From an uncultured Bacteroidales bacterium (GTDB lineage: Bacteria > Bacteroidota > Bacteroidia > Bacteroidales > UBA932), in assembly GCA_934717185.1 (NCBI GenBank), contig CAKUYQ010000005.1, forward strand, positions 1 through 64,000: DNA of 64,000 nt. Reading direction: 5' to 3'. Made by a program: the position numbers and the translations under genes. Positions within the stretch are counted from its first letter, which is position 1; each line of letters begins with the position of its first letter. This document shows positions 1 through 7,968 of this stretch, piece after piece. A model generated the notes under the pieces. The model was not told the origin of the DNA. It ran no database searches and worked only from the letters and a program-made list of their open reading frames with translations.

Positions 1-126
1 ACGGGTGACACAAAATTACAAAATACTATTTATCAGCCAATTATAATATTGATGTTTTTTGAGTGACGAAGTCAGGAGTAAAATTGTTAAGATTTTGGTT
101 CATCACCTATTGAGTCATAATGTATT

Positions 127-441
127 ATGGTTATGAGAAGTATACCAAATCAAAAGAAAATGGTAATTATGACTAAAAAAATAATAAAAATAGCTTTTGC
201 TGTTGTAGTTTCTTTTGTGGATATAATATACATCTATAGCTCTATTAGTTTATTTTATCATTATATAAGTGGAGGTGTACTATTTATTTTTAAATTACCA
301 TATGAATATTTGGTTATGCGAATATTATGTGGCTTAATAGGTATATTACTTTCAATGCTGTTTGTCAAAGGCAAAATAAGGATTATAAGTTATATATTGA
401 TAACGATTTTTCGATGGTTTATATTTTTTATATTCTCTTAA
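127..441 (+). CDS. small membrane protein, unknown
   Basis: Not recognised. The 104-residue frame is made almost entirely of hydrophobic stretches: about residues 20-45, 50-60, 66-80 and 85-104. It would be a small inner-membrane protein with three or four segments. The start is uncertain: in-frame ATGs also lie at 160 and 169, and the one at 169 would begin with the typical Met-Thr-Lys-Lys of a membrane protein. There is no clear promoter in the 126 bases upstream, which include the window edge. It stands alone, ahead of a possible decayed element. It could be spurious, because AT-rich DNA easily yields hydrophobic frames. Confidence 0.4.
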   Translation: MVMRSIPNQKKMVIMTKKIIKIAFAVVVSFVDIIYIYSSISLFYHYISGGVLFIFKLPYEYLVMRILCGLIGILLSMLFVKGKIRIISYILITIFRWFIFFIFS

Positions 442-489
442 CCTCATTAATAGTCTTCTTTATCGGGAAGAAATGAGACACTAAATTCA

Positions 490-737
490 CAATACTTCGG
501 TAAATTCAATAGCTCGTTAAAAATTAGCCAAGGCTAAGCGGCTCTGGCAGCAAATAAAACGAGTTCTTTGAAAAGTTTGTCAATAACTTGTGGGTCTGGT
601 CAAGATTGGCAATGTCTATCTTATCATCATACCATCTTGAAAAGGTTTCTGTATGTCTGCTCCGAGAAAAGTTCATACCTGCCTAATTGGAGGAAATTGA
701 TACTTTTAAAATATCGGTAAAATTTACCGAAGTATTG
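490..737. repeat. inverted-repeat-bounded element (possible decayed IS or MITE)
   Basis: A perfect 17-bp inverted repeat, CAATACTTCGGTAAATT at 490-506 and its complement at 721-737, encloses about 215 bp. On the minus strand the interior has a 50-codon frame (676 to 524) beginning MNFSRSRHTETFSRWYDDKI. A shift of frame in its second half gives a more protein-like tail, VIDKLFKELVLFAARAA, then a stop. This suggests the end of a degraded, frameshifted gene, possibly a transposase, inside terminal repeats. I see no target-site duplication. The family is unknown. Confidence 0.4.
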
Positions 738-863
738 ATAATCTGTACAATAATTTTGTTTATAACAAGTTGTCACATTGAAGATGATAGCATTTGACTC
801 TGCAAAAGGGTTAAGAAACTATTATAATTGAGCCGCAAATAGAAGTGATACATCTATTTTTTG
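738..863. other. intergenic, no gene seen
   Basis: The stretch between the inverted-repeat element and the valS promoter. A minus-strand frame that overlaps it is a shadow of valS. I see no hairpin, repeat or coding signal in it. Confidence 0.4.
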
Positions 864-871
864 TATCTTTG
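864..871 (+). promoter_or_regulatory. -7 box of the valS promoter
   Basis: TATCTTTG matches the Bacteroidota -7 consensus TAnnTTTG. No TTTG is found 19-21 bases upstream, so the -33 element is weak or absent. It implies a leader of roughly 110 bases before the valS ATG. Confidence 0.5.
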
Positions 872-984
872 TCCGCTTGTATGCTGTGTCCGCACGGAAA
901 GATGGGCCAAATGGTATAATGGCTAACAAAGAGGATGGGAGAAGCAGCGCAAAAAACGATTATAGATAGTAAAAATATACAATT

Positions 985-3630
985 ATGGAGATTTCGGCAA
1001 AGTACAATCCTGCTACAACGGAGGATAAATGGTATTCTTATTGGTTGAAAAACAGATTCTTTCATTCGGAACCAGATGGTAGAGAGCCTTTTACCATTGT
1101 AATTCCGCCACCAAATGTAACAGGTGTGCTCCACATGGGTCATATGCTTAACAATACCATTCAGGATGTGCTTGTGAGAAGGGCAAGGATGAAGGGCAAA
1201 AATGCCTGCTGGGTTCCCGGAACGGACCACGCCTCTATTGCAACTGAGGCAAAGGTTGTTGCAAAGCTAAAGGAGCAGGGTATTGAGAAGAGTTCGCTAA
1301 CAAGGGACGAGTTTATGAAGCACGCTTGGGAGTGGAAAGAGAAACATGGAGGCATTATCCTTGAGCAGCTTAAGAAACTTGGTGCATCGTGTGACTGGGA
1401 AAGGACTAAATTTACTATGGATGAGCCTCTTAGCAAGGCGGTTATAAATACATTTGTATATTTCTATAAAAAAGGGCTTATCTACAGAGGCGTGAGAATG
1501 GTTAACTGGGATCCGGAGGGGCTTACAGCTGTGAGCGATGAGGAGGTAATCCACAAGGAGACAAAATCGCACCTTTACTACCTTAGATATTTCATTGAAG
1601 AGAATGGAAAACCGTCTGATAAATTCCTTACAATTGCAACCACGCGCCCGGAGACCATTATGGCCGATGCAGCAATCTGTATTAACCCTAATGATGAACG
1701 TTATCATTGGCTAAAGGGTAAAAAGGTTTATATTCCGCTGTTAAACAAGGCTATACCAGTAATAGAGGACAGCTATGTAACTATGGATTTCGGTACAGGT
1801 TGTCTAAAGGTTACCCCTGCGCACGACATTAACGACTATGAGATTGGAATAAGGCACAACCTTCCTGTGTTGGATATTATAGATGAACACGGCCGTCTTA
1901 ACGAGAAGGCTGTGATTTTGGTTGGCGAGGACAGGTTTGTTGCCCGCAAGAAGATAGTAAAGATGTTGGAGGAGGCAGGCAATTTGGAGAAGATTGAGGA
2001 TTACACATCGCCTGTTGGACATTCGGAGAGGACAAACGCCGTAATTGAGCCAAGACTCTCAATGCAGTGGTTCCTAAATATGGACGGTTTGGCAAAGAAG
2101 GCGCTTAAAGATGTTATGGATGATAATATCAAGCTTATTCCCGACAAATTCAAGAATACCTACCGCCATTGGATGGAGAATGTAAGGGATTGGTGTATTT
2201 CACGTCAGTTGTGGTGGGGGCAGAGGATTCCTGCATATTATCTTCCCGATGGTAGATTTGTCGTTGAGGCAACTTTGGATGAGGCTTTGGAGGCGGCTCG
2301 TAAATTGGATGCCAATATTAAGGCAGAGGATTTAAGGCAGGATGATGATGTGTTGGATACATGGTTCTCCTCTTGGCTTTGGCCTATGTCTGTATTCGAT
2401 GCGTCAAAACCCGGTTTCCCTGACAAAGAACCTAACAAAGATTTGGCATACTATTATCCTACAAATGATCTTATTACAGCTCCTGAGATTCTTTTCTTCT
2501 GGGTCGCAAGAATGATTATGGCAGGAAACGAATTTATGGGAGACGTTCCGTTCAAGAATGTATACCTAACCGGTATTGTAAGGGACAAGTTGGGCAGGAA
2601 GATGTCAAAGTCTCTTGGTAACTCTCCGGATCCTATAAAGCTTATGGAGGAGTACGGAGCAGACGGAGTTAGAGTTGGAATGCTGCTTTGCAGTTCGGCA
2701 GGAAACGATATTCTGTTTGATGAAAGCCAGGTTGAGCAGGGAAGAAACTTTGCCAATAAGATATGGAATGCATACAGGCTTGTAATGGGGTGGGAGGTAG
2801 ACGAAAACGCCAAGCCATCTGCCGCAGCAGAGGTTGCAGTCAAATGGTTTGAGAGCAAGCTCAACTATACACTCTCTGTTATGGATGAGCAGTTTGACAA
2901 GTTCCGTTTGTCAGATTCTCTAATGACCGTTTATAAATTCTTTTGGGATGATTTCTGTGCTTGGTACTTGGAGGCTGTAAAACCTGCATACCGGACAAAG
3001 ATAGACAGGGCTACATATAATGCAACAGTAAGTTTCTTTGATGCACTGCTTAAGATGTTGCACCCATATATGCCGTTCATCACAGAGGAGTTATGGCAGA
3101 ACCTTGCCCCAAGAAAGGAGGGTGAGACAATAATGCTCACGATGATGCCTGTGGCAGGAGAGTACTGCAGTAAGATTATGGCTGAGTTCTACATTGCATC
3201 AAATGCCGTAATGAATGTTAGAAATATACGCCAGAGTAAGAATATATCTCCAAAGGATGCTTTAGAACTATATGTAAAGCAGCCATATAGCGGAGATATG
3301 AACTCTGTCATAGAGAAATTGGGCAACATATCTGCAATTAAGATTGTTGATGCCTTTGATACTCAAGTACAAGGTGTAAACTTTATGGTTGGTACAACAG
3401 AGTTCTTTGTTCCTCTTGCAGAGCATATAAATGTGGAGGAGGAGCTTGCCAAGATGCAGAAAGAGCTTGAATATCAGGAGAAATTCCTTGCAAGTGTTAT
3501 GGCGAAACTTTCTAACGAGAAGTTTGTAAGCAAAGCCCCTGCAAAGGTTATTGAGTTGGAGAACAAGAAAAAGGCAGATGCAGAGAGCAAGATAGAGAGT
3601 TTGAAAGGACGCATTGCGCAACTCAAGTAA
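985..3630 (+). CDS. valS: valyl-tRNA synthetase
   Basis: Charges tRNA-Val with valine in the cytoplasm, a class Ia aminoacyl-tRNA synthetase. The 881-residue length is normal for ValRS. The HIGH signature appears as HMGH at residues 50-53 after PPPNVTGVL, and KMSKS is at 539-543. The editing (CP1) insertion lies between them, with the TTRPET motif near residue 220. The C-terminus is a coiled coil rich in Glu and Lys (about 815-881), the usual ValRS tRNA-binding arm. The ATG at 985 lies about 110 bases after a -7 box. A copy of the TTCCCGACAA motif lies inside the gene at 2138-2147. Confidence 0.97.
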   Translation: MEISAKYNPATTEDKWYSYWLKNRFFHSEPDGREPFTIVIPPPNVTGVLHMGHMLNNTIQDVLVRRARMKGKNACWVPGTDHASIATEAKVVAKLKEQGIEKSSLTRDEFMKHAWEWKEKHGGIILEQLKKLGASCDWERTKFTMDEPLSKAVINTFVYFYKKGLIYRGVRMVNWDPEGLTAVSDEEVIHKETKSHLYYLRYFIEENGKPSDKFLTIATTRPETIMADAAICINPNDERYHWLKGKKVYIPLLNKAIPVIEDSYVTMDFGTGCLKVTPAHDINDYEIGIRHNLPVLDIIDEHGRLNEKAVILVGEDRFVARKKIVKMLEEAGNLEKIEDYTSPVGHSERTNAVIEPRLSMQWFLNMDGLAKKALKDVMDDNIKLIPDKFKNTYRHWMENVRDWCISRQLWWGQRIPAYYLPDGRFVVEATLDEALEAARKLDANIKAEDLRQDDDVLDTWFSSWLWPMSVFDASKPGFPDKEPNKDLAYYYPTNDLITAPEILFFWVARMIMAGNEFMGDVPFKNVYLTGIVRDKLGRKMSKSLGNSPDPIKLMEEYGADGVRVGMLLCSSAGNDILFDESQVEQGRNFANKIWNAYRLVMGWEVDENAKPSAAAEVAVKWFESKLNYTLSVMDEQFDKFRLSDSLMTVYKFFWDDFCAWYLEAVKPAYRTKIDRATYNATVSFFDALLKMLHPYMPFITEELWQNLAPRKEGETIMLTMMPVAGEYCSKIMAEFYIASNAVMNVRNIRQSKNISPKDALELYVKQPYSGDMNSVIEKLGNISAIKIVDAFDTQVQGVNFMVGTTEFFVPLAEHINVEEELAKMQKELEYQEKFLASVMAKLSNEKFVSKAPAKVIELENKKKADAESKIESLKGRIAQLK

Positions 3631-3634
3631 AAAA

Positions 3635-3659
3635 GCAAATGCCAAAGCTAAAGCTAAAA
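3635..3659. repeat. GCCAAA/GCTAAA hexamer repeat
   Basis: Four tandem degenerate hexamers of the form GCnAAn lie in the short gap between valS and the calcium ATPase. It is one member of the hexamer family found at gene ends throughout the window. Confidence 0.6.
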
Positions 3660-3664
3660 TAAAT

Positions 3665-6250
3665 ATGGATTTTAAAGGATTAAATAACGCTCAAGTTAAG
3701 GAGAGCAGACAGAAACACGGTAGCAACATCCTAACACCCCCAAAAAGGGAGAGTTGGGTAAAGATGTTGCTAGATAAATTTAAAGATCCTATAATCAAGC
3801 TGCTTCTGTTTGCAACACTGCTGTCGCTTGTTACGGGCTACTTTAACGGTTCAATGATAGAGAGTTTTGGAATTATCATTGCCGTATTTCTTGCTACGTT
3901 TCTATCATTTATAAACGAATACAAAGCGGGTAAGGAGTTTGACATTCTTAACAAGATGAATGACAAAGAGCTTGTTAAGGTTTACAGAGAGGGGGGGGTA
4001 AAACAGATACCAAAGGATGAGCTTGTGGTAGGAGACATTGTAGTGGTAGAAAGAGGTGATGAGATACCGGCAGATGGTGTACTGCTTAATTCAATGGATC
4101 TTAGCGTTAATGAGAGTTCCCTTAATGGAGAATCCAAGCCTTCCACAAAAACTCATTCAAGGGTGCCGGATTTTAAAGGGGCATACTCCCCAAACAACCT
4201 TTACAGAGGTACAACAGTTACAGAGGGAGATGGGGTAATGGAGGTGACTGCTGTAGGTGACAATACGGAGATAGGAAAGACAGCACGCCAGGCAAGTGAG
4301 CTGACAGGTGCTGAGACACCTCTTAACAGGCAACTTGGAAAATTGGGAAAGGTTATTTCGGTTGTTGGTTTGAGCATTGCTATACTTACTTTCGTGGCTC
4401 TTGTTGTAAGAGATCTTATACTTGGAATCCTTACTTTGGAGCTTACCCTTAACAATCTTACCATTCTGCTAAACTTCTTTATGATTGCTGTTACACTTAT
4501 TGTGGTAGCTGTTCCGGAGGGATTAGCAATGAGCGTAACGCTCAGCCTTGCGTACAGCATGCGTAAACTTACAGCTAATAATGCGTTGGTAAGGAAGATG
4601 CATGCATGCGAGACAATGGGTGCTACAACTGTTATCTGTACAGACAAGACCGGAACTCTTACCCAAAATAAAATGACAGTGGTCTACTCGTCATTCCAGC
4701 CGAGTGGGGAGTTTTACAAGCAGGTTGCGCTTAATTCAACAGCATTTTTGGAGGAGAGAGCAAAAGGCGAGTTTGAACCTGTGGGAAATCCTACAGAGGG
4801 GGCGCTGTTATTGCATATTAAGGATCAAGGCTTTGATTATGAGAAGATCAGAGCTTCGTTTAAGATAGTAAAACGCCTTCAGTTTTCAACAGAACGTAAA
4901 TATATGGCAACGGTGGTTGACCTTAACAACCCACTTAAACTTATCCTGTATATAAAAGGTGCTCCCGAGATTATCTTGGGAAAATGCGCACTTTCTGCCG
5001 ATGAGAGAGATACAATATCTGCAAGAATAAAAAGGTATCAGTTTAAAGGAAACAGATGTTTGGCATTTGCTGTAAAGGAGATAGAACTTTTGGATGCGGC
5101 AGATATTGATATTGAGGAGATCTGTAATAGAAACAATTTCACATACACAGGATTCGTAGCCATTGCAGACCCAATAAGAAGCGATGTCCCTGATGCCATG
5201 AACCGTTGCCTCAATGCCGGAATTAATGTTAAGATTGTAACCGGAGATACTTCGCTTACAGCCATTGAAATAGCTAAGCAGGCAGGCCTTTGGAAAGAGA
5301 CAGACAATGACTCAAACTATATCACAGGAGCGGATTTTGAGCAGCTTCCCGACAAAGAAGCGCTGGCAGCGGCTCTTAGGATAAAGGTTATGTCTCGTGC
5401 AAGACCGGCAGACAAGATGCGGCTTGTAAGACTCCTGCAGCAGCATGGAGAGGTAGTTGCTGTTACGGGAGACGGTACCAATGATGCTCCTGCTCTTAAT
5501 TATGCAGATGTAGGATTGGCAATGGGTTCCGGTACCGCAGTAGCCAAGGAGGCGAGCGATATTATCCTGTTGGACGATTCTTTTGCAAGTGTTACCAAAG
5601 CTGTACAGTGGGGCAGGTCTATATATCTTAATATTCAGAAGTTTATACAGTTCCAACTTACTATAAATGTAGTTGCGCTATGTACGGCTTTAATTGGGCC
5701 GTTTATTGGCATTGAGTTTCCTCTTACTGTAACACAGATGTTGTGGGTTAACCTTATAATGGATACCTTTGCTGCATTGGCGCTTGCAACAGAACCGTCA
5801 TACAAGGATGTTATGAAGAAGCAGCCCAGAAACATAAACGATTTTATCATTACAAAGGGTATGTGTAGAAACATCTTTGGATGGGGTGCATTCTTCCTTG
5901 TGGTGCTGATTGGATTGCTTTTGTGGTTTAACAGAAATAACGATATAAGCGTTCATGAACTTTCTATGTTCTTTACCATATTTGTTATGTTGCAGTTTTG
6001 GAATATGTTAAACGCAAGAACATTGGGCTCGAATCATTCGGCATTTTACGGACTCGCAAAAAACAGGTCTTTCCTGTTCATTGCACTTATGATTGTTGTG
6101 TTGCAGATTGTGATTATACAGTTTGGCGGTGGGTTCTTTAGAACATCTCCACTTACCGCAATGGAGTGGGTTTACATTATTGCAGGAACATCTGTGGTTT
6201 TGTGGATTGGAGAGATTTGGAGGGCTGTAAAGAGAGGCATGAAGAGATGA
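3665..6250 (+). CDS. calcium-translocating P-type ATPase, PMCA-type
   Basis: An inner-membrane P-type ATPase that exports Ca2+ (or a similar cation) using ATP. It shows the N-terminal cation-ATPase region, the VAVPEGLAMSV segment of transmembrane helix 4 typical of IIB (plasma-membrane type) Ca2+ pumps, the phosphorylation motif DKTGTLT with Asp327, the TGD motif (VTGDT) and the hinge VTGDGTNDAPAL, followed by the C-terminal transmembrane helices. I chose ATG 3665 (861 residues). An upstream in-frame ATG at 3614 overlaps valS and would add a low-complexity Ala/Lys/Asn stretch that comes from an intergenic hexamer repeat. The gap to valS is 34 bases, so the two may be co-transcribed. Confidence 0.93.
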   Translation: MDFKGLNNAQVKESRQKHGSNILTPPKRESWVKMLLDKFKDPIIKLLLFATLLSLVTGYFNGSMIESFGIIIAVFLATFLSFINEYKAGKEFDILNKMNDKELVKVYREGGVKQIPKDELVVGDIVVVERGDEIPADGVLLNSMDLSVNESSLNGESKPSTKTHSRVPDFKGAYSPNNLYRGTTVTEGDGVMEVTAVGDNTEIGKTARQASELTGAETPLNRQLGKLGKVISVVGLSIAILTFVALVVRDLILGILTLELTLNNLTILLNFFMIAVTLIVVAVPEGLAMSVTLSLAYSMRKLTANNALVRKMHACETMGATTVICTDKTGTLTQNKMTVVYSSFQPSGEFYKQVALNSTAFLEERAKGEFEPVGNPTEGALLLHIKDQGFDYEKIRASFKIVKRLQFSTERKYMATVVDLNNPLKLILYIKGAPEIILGKCALSADERDTISARIKRYQFKGNRCLAFAVKEIELLDAADIDIEEICNRNNFTYTGFVAIADPIRSDVPDAMNRCLNAGINVKIVTGDTSLTAIEIAKQAGLWKETDNDSNYITGADFEQLPDKEALAAALRIKVMSRARPADKMRLVRLLQQHGEVVAVTGDGTNDAPALNYADVGLAMGSGTAVAKEASDIILLDDSFASVTKAVQWGRSIYLNIQKFIQFQLTINVVALCTALIGPFIGIEFPLTVTQMLWVNLIMDTFAALALATEPSYKDVMKKQPRNINDFIITKGMCRNIFGWGAFFLVVLIGLLLWFNRNNDISVHELSMFFTIFVMLQFWNMLNARTLGSNHSAFYGLAKNRSFLFIALMIVVLQIVIIQFGGGFFRTSPLTAMEWVYIIAGTSVVLWIGEIWRAVKRGMKR

Positions 6251-6287
6251 GATAAATGGGATAATTTATCGGGAAGAAAAGGAGATT

Positions 6288-6695
6288 ATGATTGTATCTG
6301 AAACTAAATTGGAGGTAAGGTATTACGAGACAGATCTTATGGGGATTGTACACCACTCAAACTATATACGTTATTTTGAGTGTGGAAGGCATCAGTTGCT
6401 CATAGATTACGGTTTACCTATTGAGAAGATTGAGGCGGCCGGGATTATGCTTCCTGTTGCTCATGTGGAGTGTGATTATAAGATTCCGGCAAAGATGGGA
6501 GATCTGCTTAGAATTGTGTCTGTTATCAAAAACAGGCCTTTGGCAAGGGTTGTGGTTGAAACAGAGATTTATAACCAACACAATGAATTGGTTTGTACCG
6601 GTAAGGTGATGCTGGGGTTCATTCATTCAGATACGCGAAGACCTACAAGGGCACCAAAAATCTTTACCGATGTTTTTGATAAATATTTTGATTAG
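6288..6695 (+). CDS. acyl-CoA thioesterase, YbgC/4HBT family
   Basis: A 135-residue hotdog-fold thioesterase that hydrolyses acyl-CoA or acyl-ACP. The N-terminal motif YYETDLMGIVHHSNYIRYFE is the 4-hydroxybenzoyl-CoA thioesterase active-site block, with the catalytic Asp and the HHSNY stretch. Length and motif fit the YbgC/YbaW group, whose exact substrate cannot be told from sequence. It starts 37 bases after the calcium ATPase and is followed closely by tatA. The gap before it holds a one-base variant of the window-wide motif (TTATCGGGAA, 6266-6275). Confidence 0.88.
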   Translation: MIVSETKLEVRYYETDLMGIVHHSNYIRYFECGRHQLLIDYGLPIEKIEAAGIMLPVAHVECDYKIPAKMGDLLRIVSVIKNRPLARVVVETEIYNQHNELVCTGKVMLGFIHSDTRRPTRAPKIFTDVFDKYFD

Positions 6696-6753
6696 ATAAC
6701 TTTTTGTGAGGTCGGTTGGCATACTGCCCTCTCGAATTATAACTTTTTGTATT

Positions 6754-6957
6754 ATGCATAATATTCTTCTTTTTGGAAATCTTGGCGTTGGCGAGATTGT
6801 TATTATTGCACTTGTTGTTCTTCTTTTCTTTGGCGGTAAGAAGATCCCTGAGCTTATGAAGGGCTTGGGAAAGGGTGTTAAGAGTTTTAAAGAGGGGGTT
6901 AACGGTATTGAAAATGAGATAAATGCCGATACTACAAAGAAAGAGGAGAAAAAATAG
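6754..6957 (+). CDS. tatA: twin-arginine translocase subunit TatA
   Basis: Forms the protein-conducting oligomer of the Tat pathway, which exports folded proteins across the inner membrane. It has the standard layout: one N-terminal transmembrane helix (GVGEIVIIALVVLLFFGG), the hinge Gly-Lys-Lys-Ile-Pro-Glu, an amphipathic helix (LMKGLGKGVKSFKEG) and a charged tail. I chose ATG 6754 (67 residues). The upstream in-frame start at 6706 would add 16 residues that do not fit TatA. It lies 15 bases ahead of tatC, as expected for a tat operon. There is no separate tatB here, which is common in this phylum. Confidence 0.93.
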   Translation: MHNILLFGNLGVGEIVIIALVVLLFFGGKKIPELMKGLGKGVKSFKEGVNGIENEINADTTKKEEKK

Positions 6958-6972
6958 AGATAGTTTTGCCGG

Positions 6973-7968
6973 ATGAGTGACCAAGAGATGACATTTTGGG
7001 ATCATCTGGATGAACTGAGAAAGGTATTGTACAGGTCTGCCATATTTTTGGTGGTCTTTATGCTTGTCTTTTTCAGTCTTAAAGATATCCTGTTTGATTC
7101 CATTATTTTTGCGCCTACAAGTTCTGATTTCATCCTTTACAGAGGGATGGACAGGGTGTTGCAGTGGCTTCACCTGCCGGCACTTGAACCGTTCTCTCTT
7201 AAACTGATTAACATTGAACTGTCTGCCCAGTTCTTTATACATATAAGTACCTCTTTCTATTTTGGTTTGGTGTGCGCCACACCTATAATATTGTACTTTT
7301 TGTGGGGGTTTGTCTCTCCGGCTCTCTATCCAAATGAGATAAGAGCTGTAAAGAAGGCATTCGGATTGTCTGGATTCCTGTTTTTTATAGGGGTGATGGT
7401 GGGATATTTCTTGGTATTCCCGCTTACCCTGCGTTTTTTGGGCACGTATCAAGTAAGCCAATCTGTTGTAAATGAGATCTCACTGCAATCGTATATCTCT
7501 ATGTTTGTGTGGCTTATACTTATTATGGGGGTAGTGTTCGAGCTTCCTTGTCTTGCTCTATTGCTCTCTAAGTTTGGGATTATAACAAAGAACCTTCTTA
7601 AAAAATACAGGAAACATGCCTTTGTTGTAATATTGGTTTTGGCTGCATTTATAACTCCTTCCGGTGATCCGTTTACCCTGTTTGCGGTTGCAATGCCAAT
7701 CTATTTTCTTTATGAGATAAGCATTTTGCTATGTTCAGACAAAAAGAAAGACGAAGCAGATGATGAGGCGGAAGCTATAACTGATAATGATAACGAAGAC
7801 AGAGATATTAACAGCGAAAACAGTGGTACAAATGAAGAAGGTATTTTGGACAGTAATGGACAAATTACAGATAATGATAATAATATAGAGACGGGAGATA
7901 TTGTCGGGAAGGAAAAAGATATAAAAATGAAGGGAAATTTGGAGGAGAAAGATGATCTCAATAAATAA
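6973..7968 (+). CDS. tatC: twin-arginine translocase subunit TatC
   Basis: The receptor of the Tat translocase, recognising twin-arginine signal peptides at the inner membrane. The start MTFWDHLDELRKVLYRSAIF carries the family's HLxELR block, and about six transmembrane segments follow to residue 255. It is longer than usual (331 residues): after Cys-Ser-Asp-Lys-Lys there is an acidic, Asn/Asp/Glu-rich tail of about 75 residues with no predicted structure. The last 17 bases overlap the next gene. The tail contains a copy of the window-wide motif, read there as Ile-Val-Gly-Lys (7901-7910). Confidence 0.95.
   Translation: MSDQEMTFWDHLDELRKVLYRSAIFLVVFMLVFFSLKDILFDSIIFAPTSSDFILYRGMDRVLQWLHLPALEPFSLKLINIELSAQFFIHISTSFYFGLVCATPIILYFLWGFVSPALYPNEIRAVKKAFGLSGFLFFIGVMVGYFLVFPLTLRFLGTYQVSQSVVNEISLQSYISMFVWLILIMGVVFELPCLALLLSKFGIITKNLLKKYRKHAFVVILVLAAFITPSGDPFTLFAVAMPIYFLYEISILLCSDKKKDEADDEAEAITDNDNEDRDINSENSGTNEEGILDSNGQITDNDNNIETGDIVGKEKDIKMKGNLEEKDDLNK

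Noticed and set aside
880..960. tRNA-like sequence in the valS leader (ATGGTATAATGGCTAAC)
   Set aside because: It recalls a D arm, but no acceptor stem, anticodon arm or T loop can be built around it.
6664..7461. 265-residue minus-strand frame over tatA/tatC
   Set aside because: Basic, low-complexity translation opposite strongly recognisable tat genes; a shadow frame.
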